The notes under the pieces were generated by a model, which did no database searches, had not been told where the DNA came from, and saw only the letters and a list, made by a program, of their open reading frames with translations. From Solirubrobacter sp963798325 (GTDB taxonomy: Bacteria; Actinomycetota; Thermoleophilia; Solirubrobacterales; Solirubrobacteraceae), in contig CAWCSS010000009.1 of assembly GCA_963798325.1 (NCBI GenBank), forward strand, positions 496,001 through 560,000: 64,000 nt of DNA, read 5' to 3'. Below are positions 17,131 to 25,538 of this stretch, in pieces. A program made the translations under genes and the position numbers. Position 1 is the first letter of the stretch; every line of letters begins with the position of its first letter.

Positions 17131-17198
17131 TGGGGTTTAACGACCGACGGCCTCGCCCAAGGGGGAGGCGAGGCCGAGGGTCGGGGGGAGGAAGTGGG

Positions 17199-17735
17199 TC
17201 AGCCGCCGAAGTCGGTGGCGTAGGTCGCGCCGGAGTCGCCGGTGGGGGCGCCGGCGGCGATGCCGATGCCGATCATGCGGAAGGAGCGGGCGAGGATGTT
17301 GGCGCGGTGGCCGGCGCTGTTCATCCAGGCGCGGACCATCGAGCGGGGCGTGCCGAGGGTGCCGCCGCCCCAGCCGATGTTCTCGCCGACGGTGTAGGAG
17401 CGGCGGGAGGCGGTCCAGCCGGAGCGCTTGATGCGGGTGGCGAAGGAGGCGCCGTTGAGCGAGTCGTGGGCGAAGAAGTGCCTGGTGACCATGGAGCGGG
17501 CGTGACCGGCGGCGGCGCGGCCGAGCCTGGAGTCGCTGCGCAGGGCGCGCAGGCCGTGCGAGCGGCGCTGCTGGTTGAGGAGGCACAGCGTGGCGCGGTT
17601 GGAGGCGGCACCGCTCGCGGCGGACGGCATGACATCGGCACCGGCGCAGCCCGCGGCGTCGGCCGCACCCGGGAGGGCGCTGAACGCGGAGACGGCAAGG
17701 CAGGACGACACGACAAAGCGAGCGAGACGACGCAC
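17199..17735 (-). CDS. Secreted CAP/SCP-domain protein
   Basis: 178 residues from GTG at 17735, with GGAGGT seven bases upstream. A signal peptide (about 1-28, ending GAADA) precedes a CAP domain: NRATLCLLNQQRRSHGLRAL (helix 1), AAAGHARSMVTRHFFAHDS with the cavity His, YTVGENIGWGGG, and MNSAGHRANILARSF with the second cavity His. Bacterial CAP proteins (YkwD-like) are extracellular; their activity is uncertain. The gene is separated from the next gene upstream by 193 bp without a recognisable gene, which probably contains its promoter. Confidence 0.88.
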   Translation of the reverse strand: MRRLARFVVSSCLAVSAFSALPGAADAAGCAGADVMPSAASGAASNRATLCLLNQQRRSHGLRALRSDSRLGRAAAGHARSMVTRHFFAHDSLNGASFATRIKRSGWTASRRSYTVGENIGWGGGTLGTPRSMVRAWMNSAGHRANILARSFRMIGIGIAAGAPTGDSGATYATDFGG

Positions 17736-17928
17736 TGGGAGAACCTCCAAGGACTTGGCAAGCTCTCCCCGCCCATTCGGCAGTCCGGCCGGCTCCTTCC
17801 GAGCCCCGTTGACTTTGCGGCCCCACCTCTCGGTGGGTGTGCCTGTTCGTGGGAGAGACTTCTTACGGACTTCTTACTGCGACCTAGAACATGCGTCGGC
17901 AACGCGACATAACGGCTTTAGGTCAGCT

Positions 17929-18912
17929 TCAAGACTTTTCCCGCGCGGAGCGAACCTCGACCGGTCGACCGGTTTCCAGAGCGTTGACCGCCGCTTCGCA
18001 CACGACGGCCGCTGCGTAGCCATCCCAGGCGGTTGCGCCGCTGTGCGCGCCGCTCACCCAGGCCTGGAGCTCGAGCCGGTAGGCCGTGTCGAAGCGCTGT
18101 TCGAACCCCCCCGGGAGGGGGAGAGCTGCGGTAAAGGCGCTCCGCGCGACCGTCGTGGCTGGCGCCAACAGCTCAAGCGTTCCCGCCTCCCCCACGACCT
18201 CGCACCGGATGTCGTAGCCGAAGCCGGCGGTGACGAACGCCTCGACGTCGACGAGCCGCCCGGACTCCGTCTCGAAGACCAGCAGCTGCGGATCGCGCAG
18301 GCCCTCGCGCGCGCGGCTGGTCGGGCGCGGCGCGTGGACGGTGGCGCGCACGATCTCCTCCCCCAGCAGCCAGCGCGCGACGTCGACCTCGTGCACCGCG
18401 CTGTCGGTGATGATCATCGCGCTGTCGAAGAACTCGTGGACGAACGGGTTGCGGTGCGCGCAGTGGATCAGCAGCGGGTCGCCGATCGCGCCCGCGTCGA
18501 GCTTGGCCTTCAGGTCGGCGTAGCCAGGGTCGAAGCGGCGCATGAAGGCGACGGTCACCAGGCGTCGCCCCATGGCCCGCTCGGCCTCGGCGATCCGCAG
18601 TGCGGCCGCGGCCGAGGTGGCCAGCGGCTTCTCGCACAGCACCGGCTTGCCGGCCTCCAGGCAGGCGAGCGTGAACGGCTCGTGGGTGAAGGCGGGCGAG
18701 GCGATGACCACGGCGTCGACGCCCGCGGCCGCGATCAGCTCCAGGCCGTCCTCGTAGACGGCCGGCGCGCCGACCTCGCGCGCGAGTGCCTCGGCCGTCG
18801 CCCGCTCGGGGTCGGCGAGCGCGACCACCTCGGCGCCCGCGACCGCGGACGCGAGGATGCGCGCGTGGATGGAGCCCATCAGGCCCGCACCCACGATCCC
18901 GACGCCGATCAC
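17929..18912 (-). CDS. Gfo/Idh/MocA-family dehydrogenase (inositol 2-dehydrogenase-like)
   Basis: About 327 residues from GTG at 18912. The N-terminal Rossmann fold has VGIVGAGLMGSIHARILA and the conserved VLCEKPLATS with the catalytic-site Lys; the C-terminal domain has VAFMRRFDPGYADLK and TDSAVHEVDVARWLLGEE, where Asp/His form the catalytic pair. MRRFDPGY and the DxxxHxxDxxRWLxG pattern resemble inositol 2-dehydrogenases (IolG), but sequence alone does not fix the sugar or polyol. The start overlaps the stop of the preceding papain-fold gene (GTGA). Confidence 0.87.
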   Translation of the reverse strand: MIGVGIVGAGLMGSIHARILASAVAGAEVVALADPERATAEALAREVGAPAVYEDGLELIAAAGVDAVVIASPAFTHEPFTLACLEAGKPVLCEKPLATSAAAALRIAEAERAMGRRLVTVAFMRRFDPGYADLKAKLDAGAIGDPLLIHCAHRNPFVHEFFDSAMIITDSAVHEVDVARWLLGEEIVRATVHAPRPTSRAREGLRDPQLLVFETESGRLVDVEAFVTAGFGYDIRCEVVGEAGTLELLAPATTVARSAFTAALPLPGGFEQRFDTAYRLELQAWVSGAHSGATAWDGYAAAVVCEAAVNALETGRPVEVRSAREKS

Positions 18913-19520
18913 CGGGTCACGGAGATCTCGCCGCCCAACTGGTAGCCCTCGAGCAGTTCGATGTCGTCGCCGCTCCAGAACTTGCCGGGGTCGTACCAGC
19001 TCATCGGGCGCTTGTCCGGGATCAGGCCCATGTTCTGCATCGTGACGGCGACGAGCTCGGCGCAGTAGATCGTCTCGCGCGAGGCCGCGGTCCGGCGCAC
19101 GCGGCCGGTCGCCCACGAGCGGACCAGGCCCGGGGTGGTCGGGAACGGCTTGCCGTTGTACTTGTCGATCGTCTCGATCAGCCGATCCTCCATCTCGCGC
19201 GTGACCGTTCCGTCCAGCCGCCGCACCCACGCGCGCTGGTTGTAGTTCTCGTCCCAGCGCTTCACGGCGTCGGCGAGCATGTGCAGCTGGACGCCGCGGT
19301 GGCGTTCGCCGGTCCACGCGTCCGGCAGCGATTTGCCGATCTCGGCATGCCACATCAGCGGCGGCATGTCCTCGAGCGCCACGCACATCCCGACATGGTT
19401 GACGGGGCTGTTGGTCATCGTCTGGATCGCGCGGTCGGCCAGTGACCGTCCACGGAACAACCAGATGTCGCCGGTCGCCGCGGTGGCGATGGCCTCGTCG
19501 AAGGGCAGCGTGGACTCCAT
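18909..19520 (-). CDS. YiiX-like permuted papain-fold amidase (NlpC/P60 superfamily)
   Basis: 203 residues from ATG at 19520. GDIWLFRGRSLADRAIQ at the N-terminus, PVNHVGMCVALED carrying the likely catalytic His, and ETIYCAELVAVTMQNMGL carrying the likely catalytic Cys follow the circularly permuted order of YiiX/DUF830 papain-like proteins. No signal peptide, so probably cytoplasmic. These folds hydrolyse amide or ester bonds in peptides or lipids; the substrate is unknown. It overlaps the dehydrogenase gene by 4 bp, forming a two-gene operon, and is divergent from a small membrane-protein gene 24 bp away. Confidence 0.75.
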   Translation of the reverse strand: MESTLPFDEAIATAATGDIWLFRGRSLADRAIQTMTNSPVNHVGMCVALEDMPPLMWHAEIGKSLPDAWTGERHRGVQLHMLADAVKRWDENYNQRAWVRRLDGTVTREMEDRLIETIDKYNGKPFPTTPGLVRSWATGRVRRTAASRETIYCAELVAVTMQNMGLIPDKRPMSWYDPGKFWSGDDIELLEGYQLGGEISVTR

Positions 19521-19544
19521 CACCGCCGGTAACCTACGCGAACC

Positions 19545-19739
19545 ATGCGTGCGCGATGGAAGCTCCTCGGTCTGGCCGGCGCTGCCGGCGTCGCCGCGAC
19601 CGGTGCCGTCGTGGCCCGCAATCGCCGGCCCCAGTCGGAATACACGCCCGACGAGCTCCGCGACCGGCTGCGCAGCCGGCTCGAGCACGTCCAGGCCGGC
19701 GAGGAGAACGTCGCGCCCGTCGTCCCGAAGGATGAGTAG
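19545..19739 (+). CDS. Small single-pass membrane protein
   Basis: 64 residues from ATG at 19545. A positively charged start (MRARWK) is followed by one hydrophobic helix (LLGLAGAAGVAATGAVVA), an Arg/Asn stop-transfer segment and a charged soluble tail (YTPDELRDRLRSRLEHVQ). This is a frequent form in actinobacteria, often of unknown function. It is divergent from the papain-fold hydrolase and ends 3 bp before a strong hairpin, which supports it as a real monocistronic gene. Confidence 0.65.
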   Translation: MRARWKLLGLAGAAGVAATGAVVARNRRPQSEYTPDELRDRLRSRLEHVQAGEENVAPVVPKDE

Positions 19740-19741
19740 GT

Positions 19742-19771
19742 GCGGGAGGGGCGCCGTCGCGCCCCTCCCGC
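19742..19771 (+). terminator. 13-bp perfect hairpin after the small membrane protein gene
   Basis: Arms GCGGGAGGGGCGC and GCGCCCCTCCCGC with a 4-base loop CGTC, starting 3 bp after the stop at 19739. No T-run follows, as is common for actinobacterial hairpin terminators. It may also serve the minus-strand genes ending at 19825 from the other side. Confidence 0.7.
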
Positions 19772-19824
19772 GGAATGCTCAGGTGGGTCTGGAGGGGTGA
19801 GTTCCATCCTGAGCGCGACTCGAG

Positions 19825-19968
19825 TCAGGCGGGACGATACGGGAGCCGCCGCACCGATGCGCCAATAAAGCGCGCGGCGCGGAGCCGGTACAGCGCGTGG
19901 CGCGAACGAGCGGAGCGTGGCTGCGCGGCGTCGGCGTCGATCCGCAGCGTGCGCTCGTGGGCGTTCAT
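19825..19968 (-). CDS. Small basic hypothetical protein coupled to the deacetylase gene
   Basis: 47 residues from ATG at 19968, starting MNAHERTLRIDADAAQPR and ending in an arginine-rich stretch with VRRLPYRPA. Its ATG overlaps the stop of the deacetylase gene by one base (TGATG), suggesting translational coupling. I do not recognise it. It may instead be the true C-terminus of the deacetylase, displaced by one of that gene's frameshifts. Confidence 0.4.
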   Translation of the reverse strand: MNAHERTLRIDADAAQPRSARSRHALYRLRAARFIGASVRRLPYRPA

Positions 19969-20590
19969 CAGAGCATGCGCTCCAAATCGAGCACGACGCG
20001 ACCGCGGACGATCGGGACGCAGGACGGCGGGAAGTCCTGCAGGACGTCGCGTCGACGCGCGCGAGGAACTCGTCGAGGCGATCGGCGGCGGCGCCGGCGA
20101 CATCGTGCAGGACGAGCAGGGTCCAGTCGCGCGACGCGATGTCGCTCCAGCGCGGTCTCGACCCAGGCGGAGGACCGCCAGTCGCCCGGGACGGCGTTCC
20201 AGAGCACGCAGGTGTACGCGCCCGCGACGAGCGCGTCGACGGCGGCGGGGCGAGAGCAGGCCCGGTTCGATCGCGCCGCCCGCGCCCGACGGACGGAAGA
20301 GCCGCCGCGTGCCGAGCGGGCCGAGCTCGGCCTGGGTCGCCGTGATCTCCGCCGCCGCGTCCGAGGACTCCCCCAGCGGCCGCGGGTGGGTGAGCGTGTG
20401 GTTGCCGATCCAGTGGCCCTCGGCGTGCGCGCGCTCGACCAGCGCGCGGTGCGCGCGCAGCGCGTCGCCGACGACGAAGAACGTCGCCTTCAGGCCGTGC
20501 GCGGCCAGCACGTCCAGGACCCGGGGCGTGGCCTCCGGGTCCGGGCCGTTGTCGAAGGTGAGGGTTAGGCGACGGATGCGGGTTCCGTCG
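19968..20590 (-). CDS. Polysaccharide deacetylase (NodB domain), frameshifted
   Basis: About 200 residues reconstructed over frameshifts near 20250, 20150 and 20050. The NodB start RRLTLTFDNGPDPEATPRVL has the catalytic Asp but Asn in place of the usual second Asp of TFDDGP; ATFFVVGDAL and WIGNHTLTHPRPLG (metal ligands in HxxxH) are intact, and LVLHDVAGAAADRL carries the catalytic His late motif. The end reads RGRVVLDLERML. Enzymes of this fold remove acetyl groups from chitin-type or peptidoglycan sugars, or hydrolyse related C-N bonds. No signal peptide or standard start codon is found upstream in frame; the start is approximate and may lie within the dioxygenase 3' end (stop 20565). Confidence 0.65.
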
Positions 20591-21567
20591 CCGGCACGCC
20601 GTTGGACGACGACGGCGGCGCCGCGGACGTCTTCTGCTTGGAGCGCGGCCGCGGGTTGACGATCGGCGTCAGCTCGGACTCGAGCTTGGCGCGAAGCGGC
20701 TCCACTCGAGGCGAGAGACAGAGGCGGTCGCCGAGGTCTTCGAGCTTCTCGTCGAGTTGAAATCCAGGCCCCGTGGTGCAGATCTCCATCCGCCCTCCGG
20801 GAGACATCGAGTAGCAGCTGTCGAAGAAGTAGTGATCGAAGATCGCCGTCCACGGCCGGACGCCCTCGTTGGCCTCGTCGCGGGCGCGCAGGGTCTCCTC
20901 GCCGTTGCCGGCGTCGTAGGCGACGTGGTGCCAGACGCCGACGCGCCCGTCGCCGCTCGGCCGGCCGGGCGGCGCGGAGAAGTACCAGCGACCGGAGCGC
21001 TCGCCGTCGAGCACCAGGCGCGTGCCCTCGGCGCGGAAGCCGAGGTGCTCGGCGAACGGCAGCTGCTCCTCCAGCGTCGTGAACGAGCGCGCGCCCTCCA
21101 GGCCGAGGATGCGGTGCTCGGCCGGGATGTCGTCGGCGACGGCGACCAGCGGCTTGTCCTGCGCGTCGGAGACCATCAGCTCGACCTCGTGGCCCTCCGG
21201 GTCCCAGAAGACCAGCGACTGCGGCTGGGTCGGGTCCAGCCGCAGCAACTCGGAGTGGTGCTGGTTGGCGATCAGCCGGTCCATCCAGTACTCGAGCGAG
21301 TCGTAGGAGCCGACGCGCAGGACCATCCGGTGGATGTCGCCGTCGCCGGGGACGCCGGCCTCGGCCTCGTTGAACTCGAGGAAGGTGACGACGCTGCGGG
21401 TTGCCCTCCTCGTCGCCGAAGTACGTGTGGTAGCGGAACGTCGTCTCGAAGTTGAGCGTGTTCTTGACGAACCGCAGGCCCATGACGCGACACCAGAAGT
21501 CGACGTTGGTCACGACGTCGCGTGTGATGCCCGTGAAGTGGTGCGGTCCCTTGAGCGGCTGCTTCAA
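20565..21567 (-). CDS. Ring-cleaving dioxygenase of the VOC superfamily (MhqO-like), one frameshift
   Basis: About 333 residues with a frameshift near 21397. Two VOC modules: the first begins LKGPHHFTGITRDVVTNVDF with a metal-ligand His and reaches FWDPEGHEVELMVSD with a Glu; the second has VWHHVAYDAGNGEETLRAR and SPGGRMEICTTGPGF. This arrangement matches the MhqO/LinE-type glyoxalase-fold dioxygenases that open hydroquinone rings using Fe(II) or Mn(II). The C-terminal tail is Pro/Ser-rich. It is divergent from the GntR gene (53 bp), a plausible regulator. Confidence 0.8.
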
Positions 21568-21620
21568 CCCGATCTCCTCCTACGCGCGAAGAATGTGCAC
21601 ATTCGATAACTTACCGCCGC

Positions 21621-22258
21621 GTGGCGCTGACCGCTCCCCGCACCGTCGCCGGCCAGGTCGCCGAGCACCTCAAGGCCGAGATTCTCGCGGGTGAGCGCGC
21701 TCCCGGCACGCGGCTGCCGCAGGTGGAGATCGCCCGCACGCTCGGGGTCAGCACGACGCCGGTGCGCGAGGCCCTCGCGGCCTGCAGCGCGAGGGCCTCG
21801 TGCGCCTGCACCCGCAGCGAGGCGCGGTCGTGTTCCTGCCCGAGCGTCGACGACCTGCGCGAGCACTACGAGATCCGCGCCGCGCTGGAGTCGCTGGCCG
21901 CCGCGAAGGCCGCCGAGCGGTTCGTGCCCGAGTGGGCGGCGCCGCTGGAAGCGCTGCTTGGCATGATGAGCGAAGGGCCGCCGGCCGCCGCTACATCGCG
22001 CTCAACCAGCGCTTCCACACCGCCCTCTACGAGCACGCGGCCGACCGCAGCTGGTGACGATGATCGCCGCGCTGCGCGACGCCTCCAGCGCCTACCTGCA
22101 CATCTACCGCGCGCAGGAGGACTTCCCGGTCGCCCGGCTCGACGCCGAGCACCGCACGATCCTGGCGGCGTGCGTCGCCCGCGACCCCGACGCCGCCGCG
22201 CGCGGCCACCCGCACGCACCTGGAGAACACCGTCGACCACGTGGCTTCAAGGCTATGA
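21621..22258 (+). CDS. GntR-family regulator with FCD domain, heavily frameshifted
   Basis: About 210 residues after joining at least five frame changes between 21780 and 22210. The winged helix has TVAGQVAEHLKAEILAGE and VSTTPVREALAA; the wing reads RLHPQRGAVVFLP in another frame; the FCD effector domain has DLREHYEIRAALESLAAAKA, YIALNQRFHTALYEHA and LDAEHRTILAACVARD, which include the Asp/His metal-site residues of FCD proteins. It starts at GTG 21621, is divergent from the ring-cleaving dioxygenase and overlaps the following MetE-like gene (ATGA). FCD regulators typically bind carboxylic acids. Confidence 0.75.
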
Positions 22259-23370
22259 GCCGCATCCTCACCACCCACGTCGGCAGCCTGCCGCGCCCCG
22301 ATGACCTGATCCGGACGATGTTCGCCAAGCAGGAGGGCGTGCCGGTCGATCCGGTCGCGCTCGAGCAGCGCACGCGCGGCGGTGGCCGAGGTCGTGCCAA
22401 GCCAGCTCGACGCCGGCGTCGACGTCGTCTGCGACGGCGAGATGGGCAAGCCGAGCTACGTCACCTACATCACCGATCGCCTCGACGGCTTCGGCGGCGA
22501 GCCAGCCGCTCGTCTACCCCGACTCGTCGAGTTCCCCGCGCTGAAGCGGAAGGTCTTCGGCGACCCGGGCCGCAGCCGCCGCAGGACGCCGGCCTGCAAC
22601 GGCCCGATCTCGGTCAGGGACCCCGATCAGGCGCGCCACGACATCGAGCACCTCGCCGCGGCGCTCGAGGGCGCGACGGGCCGCGTTCATGAACGCCGCC
22701 TCGCCGGGCGTGATCGCGCTGTTCTTCCGCAACGACCACTACGCGACGCGCGAGGAGTACGTCTACGCGATCGCCGACGCGATGCAGAGCGAGTACGAGG
22801 CGATCGCCGACGCCGGGCTGCAGTTGCAGATCGACTGCCCGGACCTCGGCATGGGGCGCCACATCCAGTTCGCCGACAAGACGCTCGACGGAGTTCCGCG
22901 ACGAGGCGCAGCTCAACATCGAGGCGCTCAACCACGCGACCCGCAACATCGAGCCCGAGCAGATGCGCATGCACGTCTGCTGGGGCAACTACGAGGGGCC
23001 GCACCACCGCGACGTGCCGTTCGAGGACATCGTCGACCTCGTCTTCGGCGCGAGCCCGAGCCAGATCGCGATGGAAGCGGCCAACCCGCGCCACAACCAC
23101 GAGTGGAAGATCTTCGAGGACGTCACGCTGCCCGACGGCAAGGGGCTGATCCCGGGCGTGATCGAGTCCAAGAGCAACTTCATCGAGCACCCGGAGCTGA
23201 TCGCCCAGCGCCTGCGCCGCTACACGGACCTCGTGGGCGCGGAGAACGTGCTCGCGGGCAGCGACTGCGGCTACGGCACGTGGGTCGGCCAGGCCGCCGT
23301 CGACCCCGATGTCGTCTGGGCGAAGCTGCGGGCCATGCGCGAGGGCGCCGAGCTCGCGTCGGCGTCGTAG
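22255..23370 (+). CDS. MetE C-terminal-like cobalamin-independent methyltransferase (paralogue 1), frameshifted
   Basis: About 370 residues over frameshifts near 22372, 22505, 22680 and 22895. It starts MSRILTTHVGSLPRPDDL at ATG 22255, overlapping the GntR stop. Later blocks VDVVCDGEMGKPSYVTYI, EYEAIADAGLQLQIDCPDL, and MHVCWGNYEGPHHRD (zinc ligands His and Cys) lead to AGSDCGYGTW with the last Cys ligand. The family covers methionine synthase II and relatives such as coenzyme M transferases that activate thiols on zinc. Missing the N-terminal half of true MetE, it is more likely a catabolic thiol/alkyl transferase than methionine synthase. Linked to a GntR regulator and an aromatic dioxygenase, a role in catabolism of an unknown compound is inferred. 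Confidence 0.78.
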
Positions 23371-23645
23371 GCATGCCGGCGCCGCCCGCGGGGATCGGCG
23401 GTTTTCGGCCGACCCCGTCTCCTGAGAGTAAGCCGGTCCTCGCCGGCCTCGGCGAGGACCCACCCGTCGGGCGCGGACGACGCCACCGGCCGGTCGTCCG
23501 GCCCAGGTGAAGACGTAAAGATCGACCCGTCGTCGCCGATCTCGAGTGTGAGACGGCCGCGTGCCGGCTTTAACGGATACCCGTCGGGGCGGAAGACGAG
23601 CTCATCGTCAGATGACTCCTCGGGCGCGTGCAGCCAGAGCGTCAC
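23271..23645 (-). CDS. Hypothetical protein coupled to M43 protease gene
   Basis: Up to 124 residues from GTG at 23645, which overlaps the protease stop by 4 bp (GTGA), a sign of a real third operon member. The first 80 residues (DDELVFRPDGYPLKPARG, LTLEIGDDGSIF) look like a compact beta-rich soluble protein. The last 35 or so run antisense over the 3' end of the MetE-like gene and have poor composition, so the true end is probably near 23390 and the tail a frameshift product. No family recognised. Confidence 0.45.
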   Translation of the reverse strand: MTLWLHAPEESSDDELVFRPDGYPLKPARGRLTLEIGDDGSIFTSSPGPDDRPVASSAPDGWVLAEAGEDRLTLRRRGRPKTADPRGRRRHAYDADASSAPSRMARSFAQTTSGSTAAWPTHVP

Positions 23646-24490
23646 GTCGCCCGCGGGCCGGTCAGCGTCGCGTTCATGCGGGCGATCTGGCCGACGGTGA
23701 ACATGAACATCGCGTCGTCGTCGGTGTAGTCCATGTAGTTCATGAACATGTCACCGCTGGGCCCGTTGTTGCAGGTGATGTGGGGGAACTTCGGCTTGCC
23801 GGTGTTCGCCTGCTTGGCCCGCGGCGTGTCGGCCACGAAGTCGTCACCCGTGCAGTCGTTGATGTCACCCCAGATGTGTCGCAGCCCGAGCCAGTGACCG
23901 ACCTCGTGGACGGCCGTGCGGCCGAGGTGAAACGGCTCCTGGACGGTTCCGGTGGTCCCGAAGGCGGTGTTGAGGATGACCACGCCGTCGGTCTCCGGCG
24001 GCCCGCCTGGGAACTGGGCGTAGCCGAGCAGCGACTGCCCCAGCGAGCAGCACCAGATGTTCAGCTTGCCGTCGACGGGCGCGACCCCGCCCGTCTCGGG
24101 CGACTTGACCGTGTCGTCGGGCCCAAAGGACTCGACGTCGGTCTTCGTGCGCGTGGTGTCCTCCAGCTTGAACTCGATGTTCGCGTCGCCGACCAGCGAG
24201 GTCCAGACGCCGGGGACCTGCGAGCGGTCCTCGTTGGCCGCGCGGAAGTCGCGGTTGAGCGCGTCGATCTGGCTTGCGACCTGCTCGTCGGACACGTTCT
24301 CGGCGTCGGTGCGGTACACGACGTGGACGACCACCGGCAGCGTGGCCAGCTCCGCCGCGGCGAGCATCGCCCGGCCGCTGTCGATCGCCTCACGCGTCGC
24401 CGCCTCCGCCGCCAGCCGGTTCTCCCGGTAGCCAGGCACGGTCTCCATCAGGAGCTCGTGCACGATCATCTGCCCGCAGGTCCTCGTCAT
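23642..24490 (-). CDS. M43-family (pappalysin-like) zinc metallopeptidase
   Basis: 282 residues. The metzincin signature is complete: AVHEVGHWLGLRHIWGD (HExxHxxGxxH) and a Met-turn in MFMNYMDYTDDDAMFMF. The substrate-binding region LNTAFGTTG and calcium/cysteine features (INDCTGDDFVADTP, ITCNNGPSGD) fit M43B enzymes such as ulilysin. No signal peptide is visible, unusual for a family that is mostly secreted; a non-classical export or a misread start is possible. It overlaps the preceding MetE-like gene (ATGA) and the following hypothetical gene (GTGA). Confidence 0.9.
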   Translation of the reverse strand: MTRTCGQMIVHELLMETVPGYRENRLAAEAATREAIDSGRAMLAAAELATLPVVVHVVYRTDAENVSDEQVASQIDALNRDFRAANEDRSQVPGVWTSLVGDANIEFKLEDTTRTKTDVESFGPDDTVKSPETGGVAPVDGKLNIWCCSLGQSLLGYAQFPGGPPETDGVVILNTAFGTTGTVQEPFHLGRTAVHEVGHWLGLRHIWGDINDCTGDDFVADTPRAKQANTGKPKFPHITCNNGPSGDMFMNYMDYTDDDAMFMFTVGQIARMNATLTGPRAT

Positions 24491-25482
24491 GCGAGCCTGC
24501 TACCCGCAACCAGCGATTGCAGCTTGCCGAACGCGGCCTCACGGCTGAGATACTTCATGCCGCAATCCGGTGCGGCGACGATGTTCCGCGTGTAGGGCTG
24601 AGCCCGCCGGATCCGCTCGGCGACGACCTCCGGTGTCTCCACCTCGTCGCTGTCGAGGGCGATCACGCCCAGCACGATCGTCTTCTCGCTCAGCTGCGAG
24701 AGCACGGACACGTCGAGCTCGGCCTGCGCGGTCTCGATCGAGATCTGGTCGACCGGCGCCGCCGCCAGCTCGCCCAGGAAGCGGTACGCGCGCTTGTGCC
24801 CGGGCACGAACAGCGGATAGCCGAAGCAGATGTGCAGGACGGTCGTCCCGCTCACGCCGTCCAGCGCCCGGTGCAGCGTCTCGATCCCGTAGGCACGCGC
24901 GTCGTCGGCCCGCGACTCCATCCACGGCTCGTCGAGCTGCACGAGGTCGGCGCCGGCCGCGAACAGCTCGAGCACCTCCTCGCGCACCGCGTCGGCGAAC
25001 GCGAACGCCAGCTCGCGCGGGTCCTCGTAGAACTCGTTGGCCGACTGCGCGGCCATCGTGAACGGCCCCGGGACCGTGACCTTGATCAGGCGGTCGGTGT
25101 TCGCGCGCAGGAACTCGACGTCGCGCACCAGCACCGGCTCGCGGCGGCGCACGGGCGCGTGCACGCGCGGCGCGTTCATCGGGTTGCCGTTGCGATCGGG
25201 CACGGTTCCCGGCCTGTCGACGTCGACGCCGTCCAGCGCCATCACGAAGTAGTTCGAGTAGGACTCCCGGCGCGCCTCGCCGTCGGTGATGATGTCCAGC
25301 CCGGCGCGCTCCTGGTCGGCGATGGCGACCAGGCAGGCCGCGTCCTGGGCGTCGCGCAGATAGGCCGGGTCGACGCGCCACAGATCGGCGGCGCGGACCC
25401 GCGGCGGCAACCGACCGCGAAGCTTTTCGCGGTCGATCAGCCAGTCCGGTTGTGGGTAGGACCCGACGAGGCTCGTGAGCAT
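24487..25482 (-). CDS. MetE C-terminal-like cobalamin-independent methyltransferase (paralogue 2)
   Basis: 331 residues from ATG at 25482, frame intact. MLTSLVGSYPQPDWLIDREK at the start, GLDIITDGEARRESYSNYF, DLVQLDEPWMESRADDAR, VLHICFGYPLF with zinc-ligand His and Cys, and IVAAPDCGMKYLSRE with the last Cys ligand. It has only the catalytic half of MetE, like archaeal-type MetE and other thiol methyltransferases. A methylated donor other than folate is possible. It is the first gene of a three-gene operon (MetE-like, M43 protease, hypothetical). Paralogue 1 lies 1.1 kb away on the other strand. Confidence 0.85.
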   Translation of the reverse strand: MLTSLVGSYPQPDWLIDREKLRGRLPPRVRAADLWRVDPAYLRDAQDAACLVAIADQERAGLDIITDGEARRESYSNYFVMALDGVDVDRPGTVPDRNGNPMNAPRVHAPVRRREPVLVRDVEFLRANTDRLIKVTVPGPFTMAAQSANEFYEDPRELAFAFADAVREEVLELFAAGADLVQLDEPWMESRADDARAYGIETLHRALDGVSGTTVLHICFGYPLFVPGHKRAYRFLGELAAAPVDQISIETAQAELDVSVLSQLSEKTIVLGVIALDSDEVETPEVVAERIRRAQPYTRNIVAAPDCGMKYLSREAAFGKLQSLVAGSRLA

Positions 25483-25538
25483 CGTCGGAATGTAACGTCG
25501 CCCAAGGTCCGAACTTGAGGGGACCGAGGGCGAAACGC

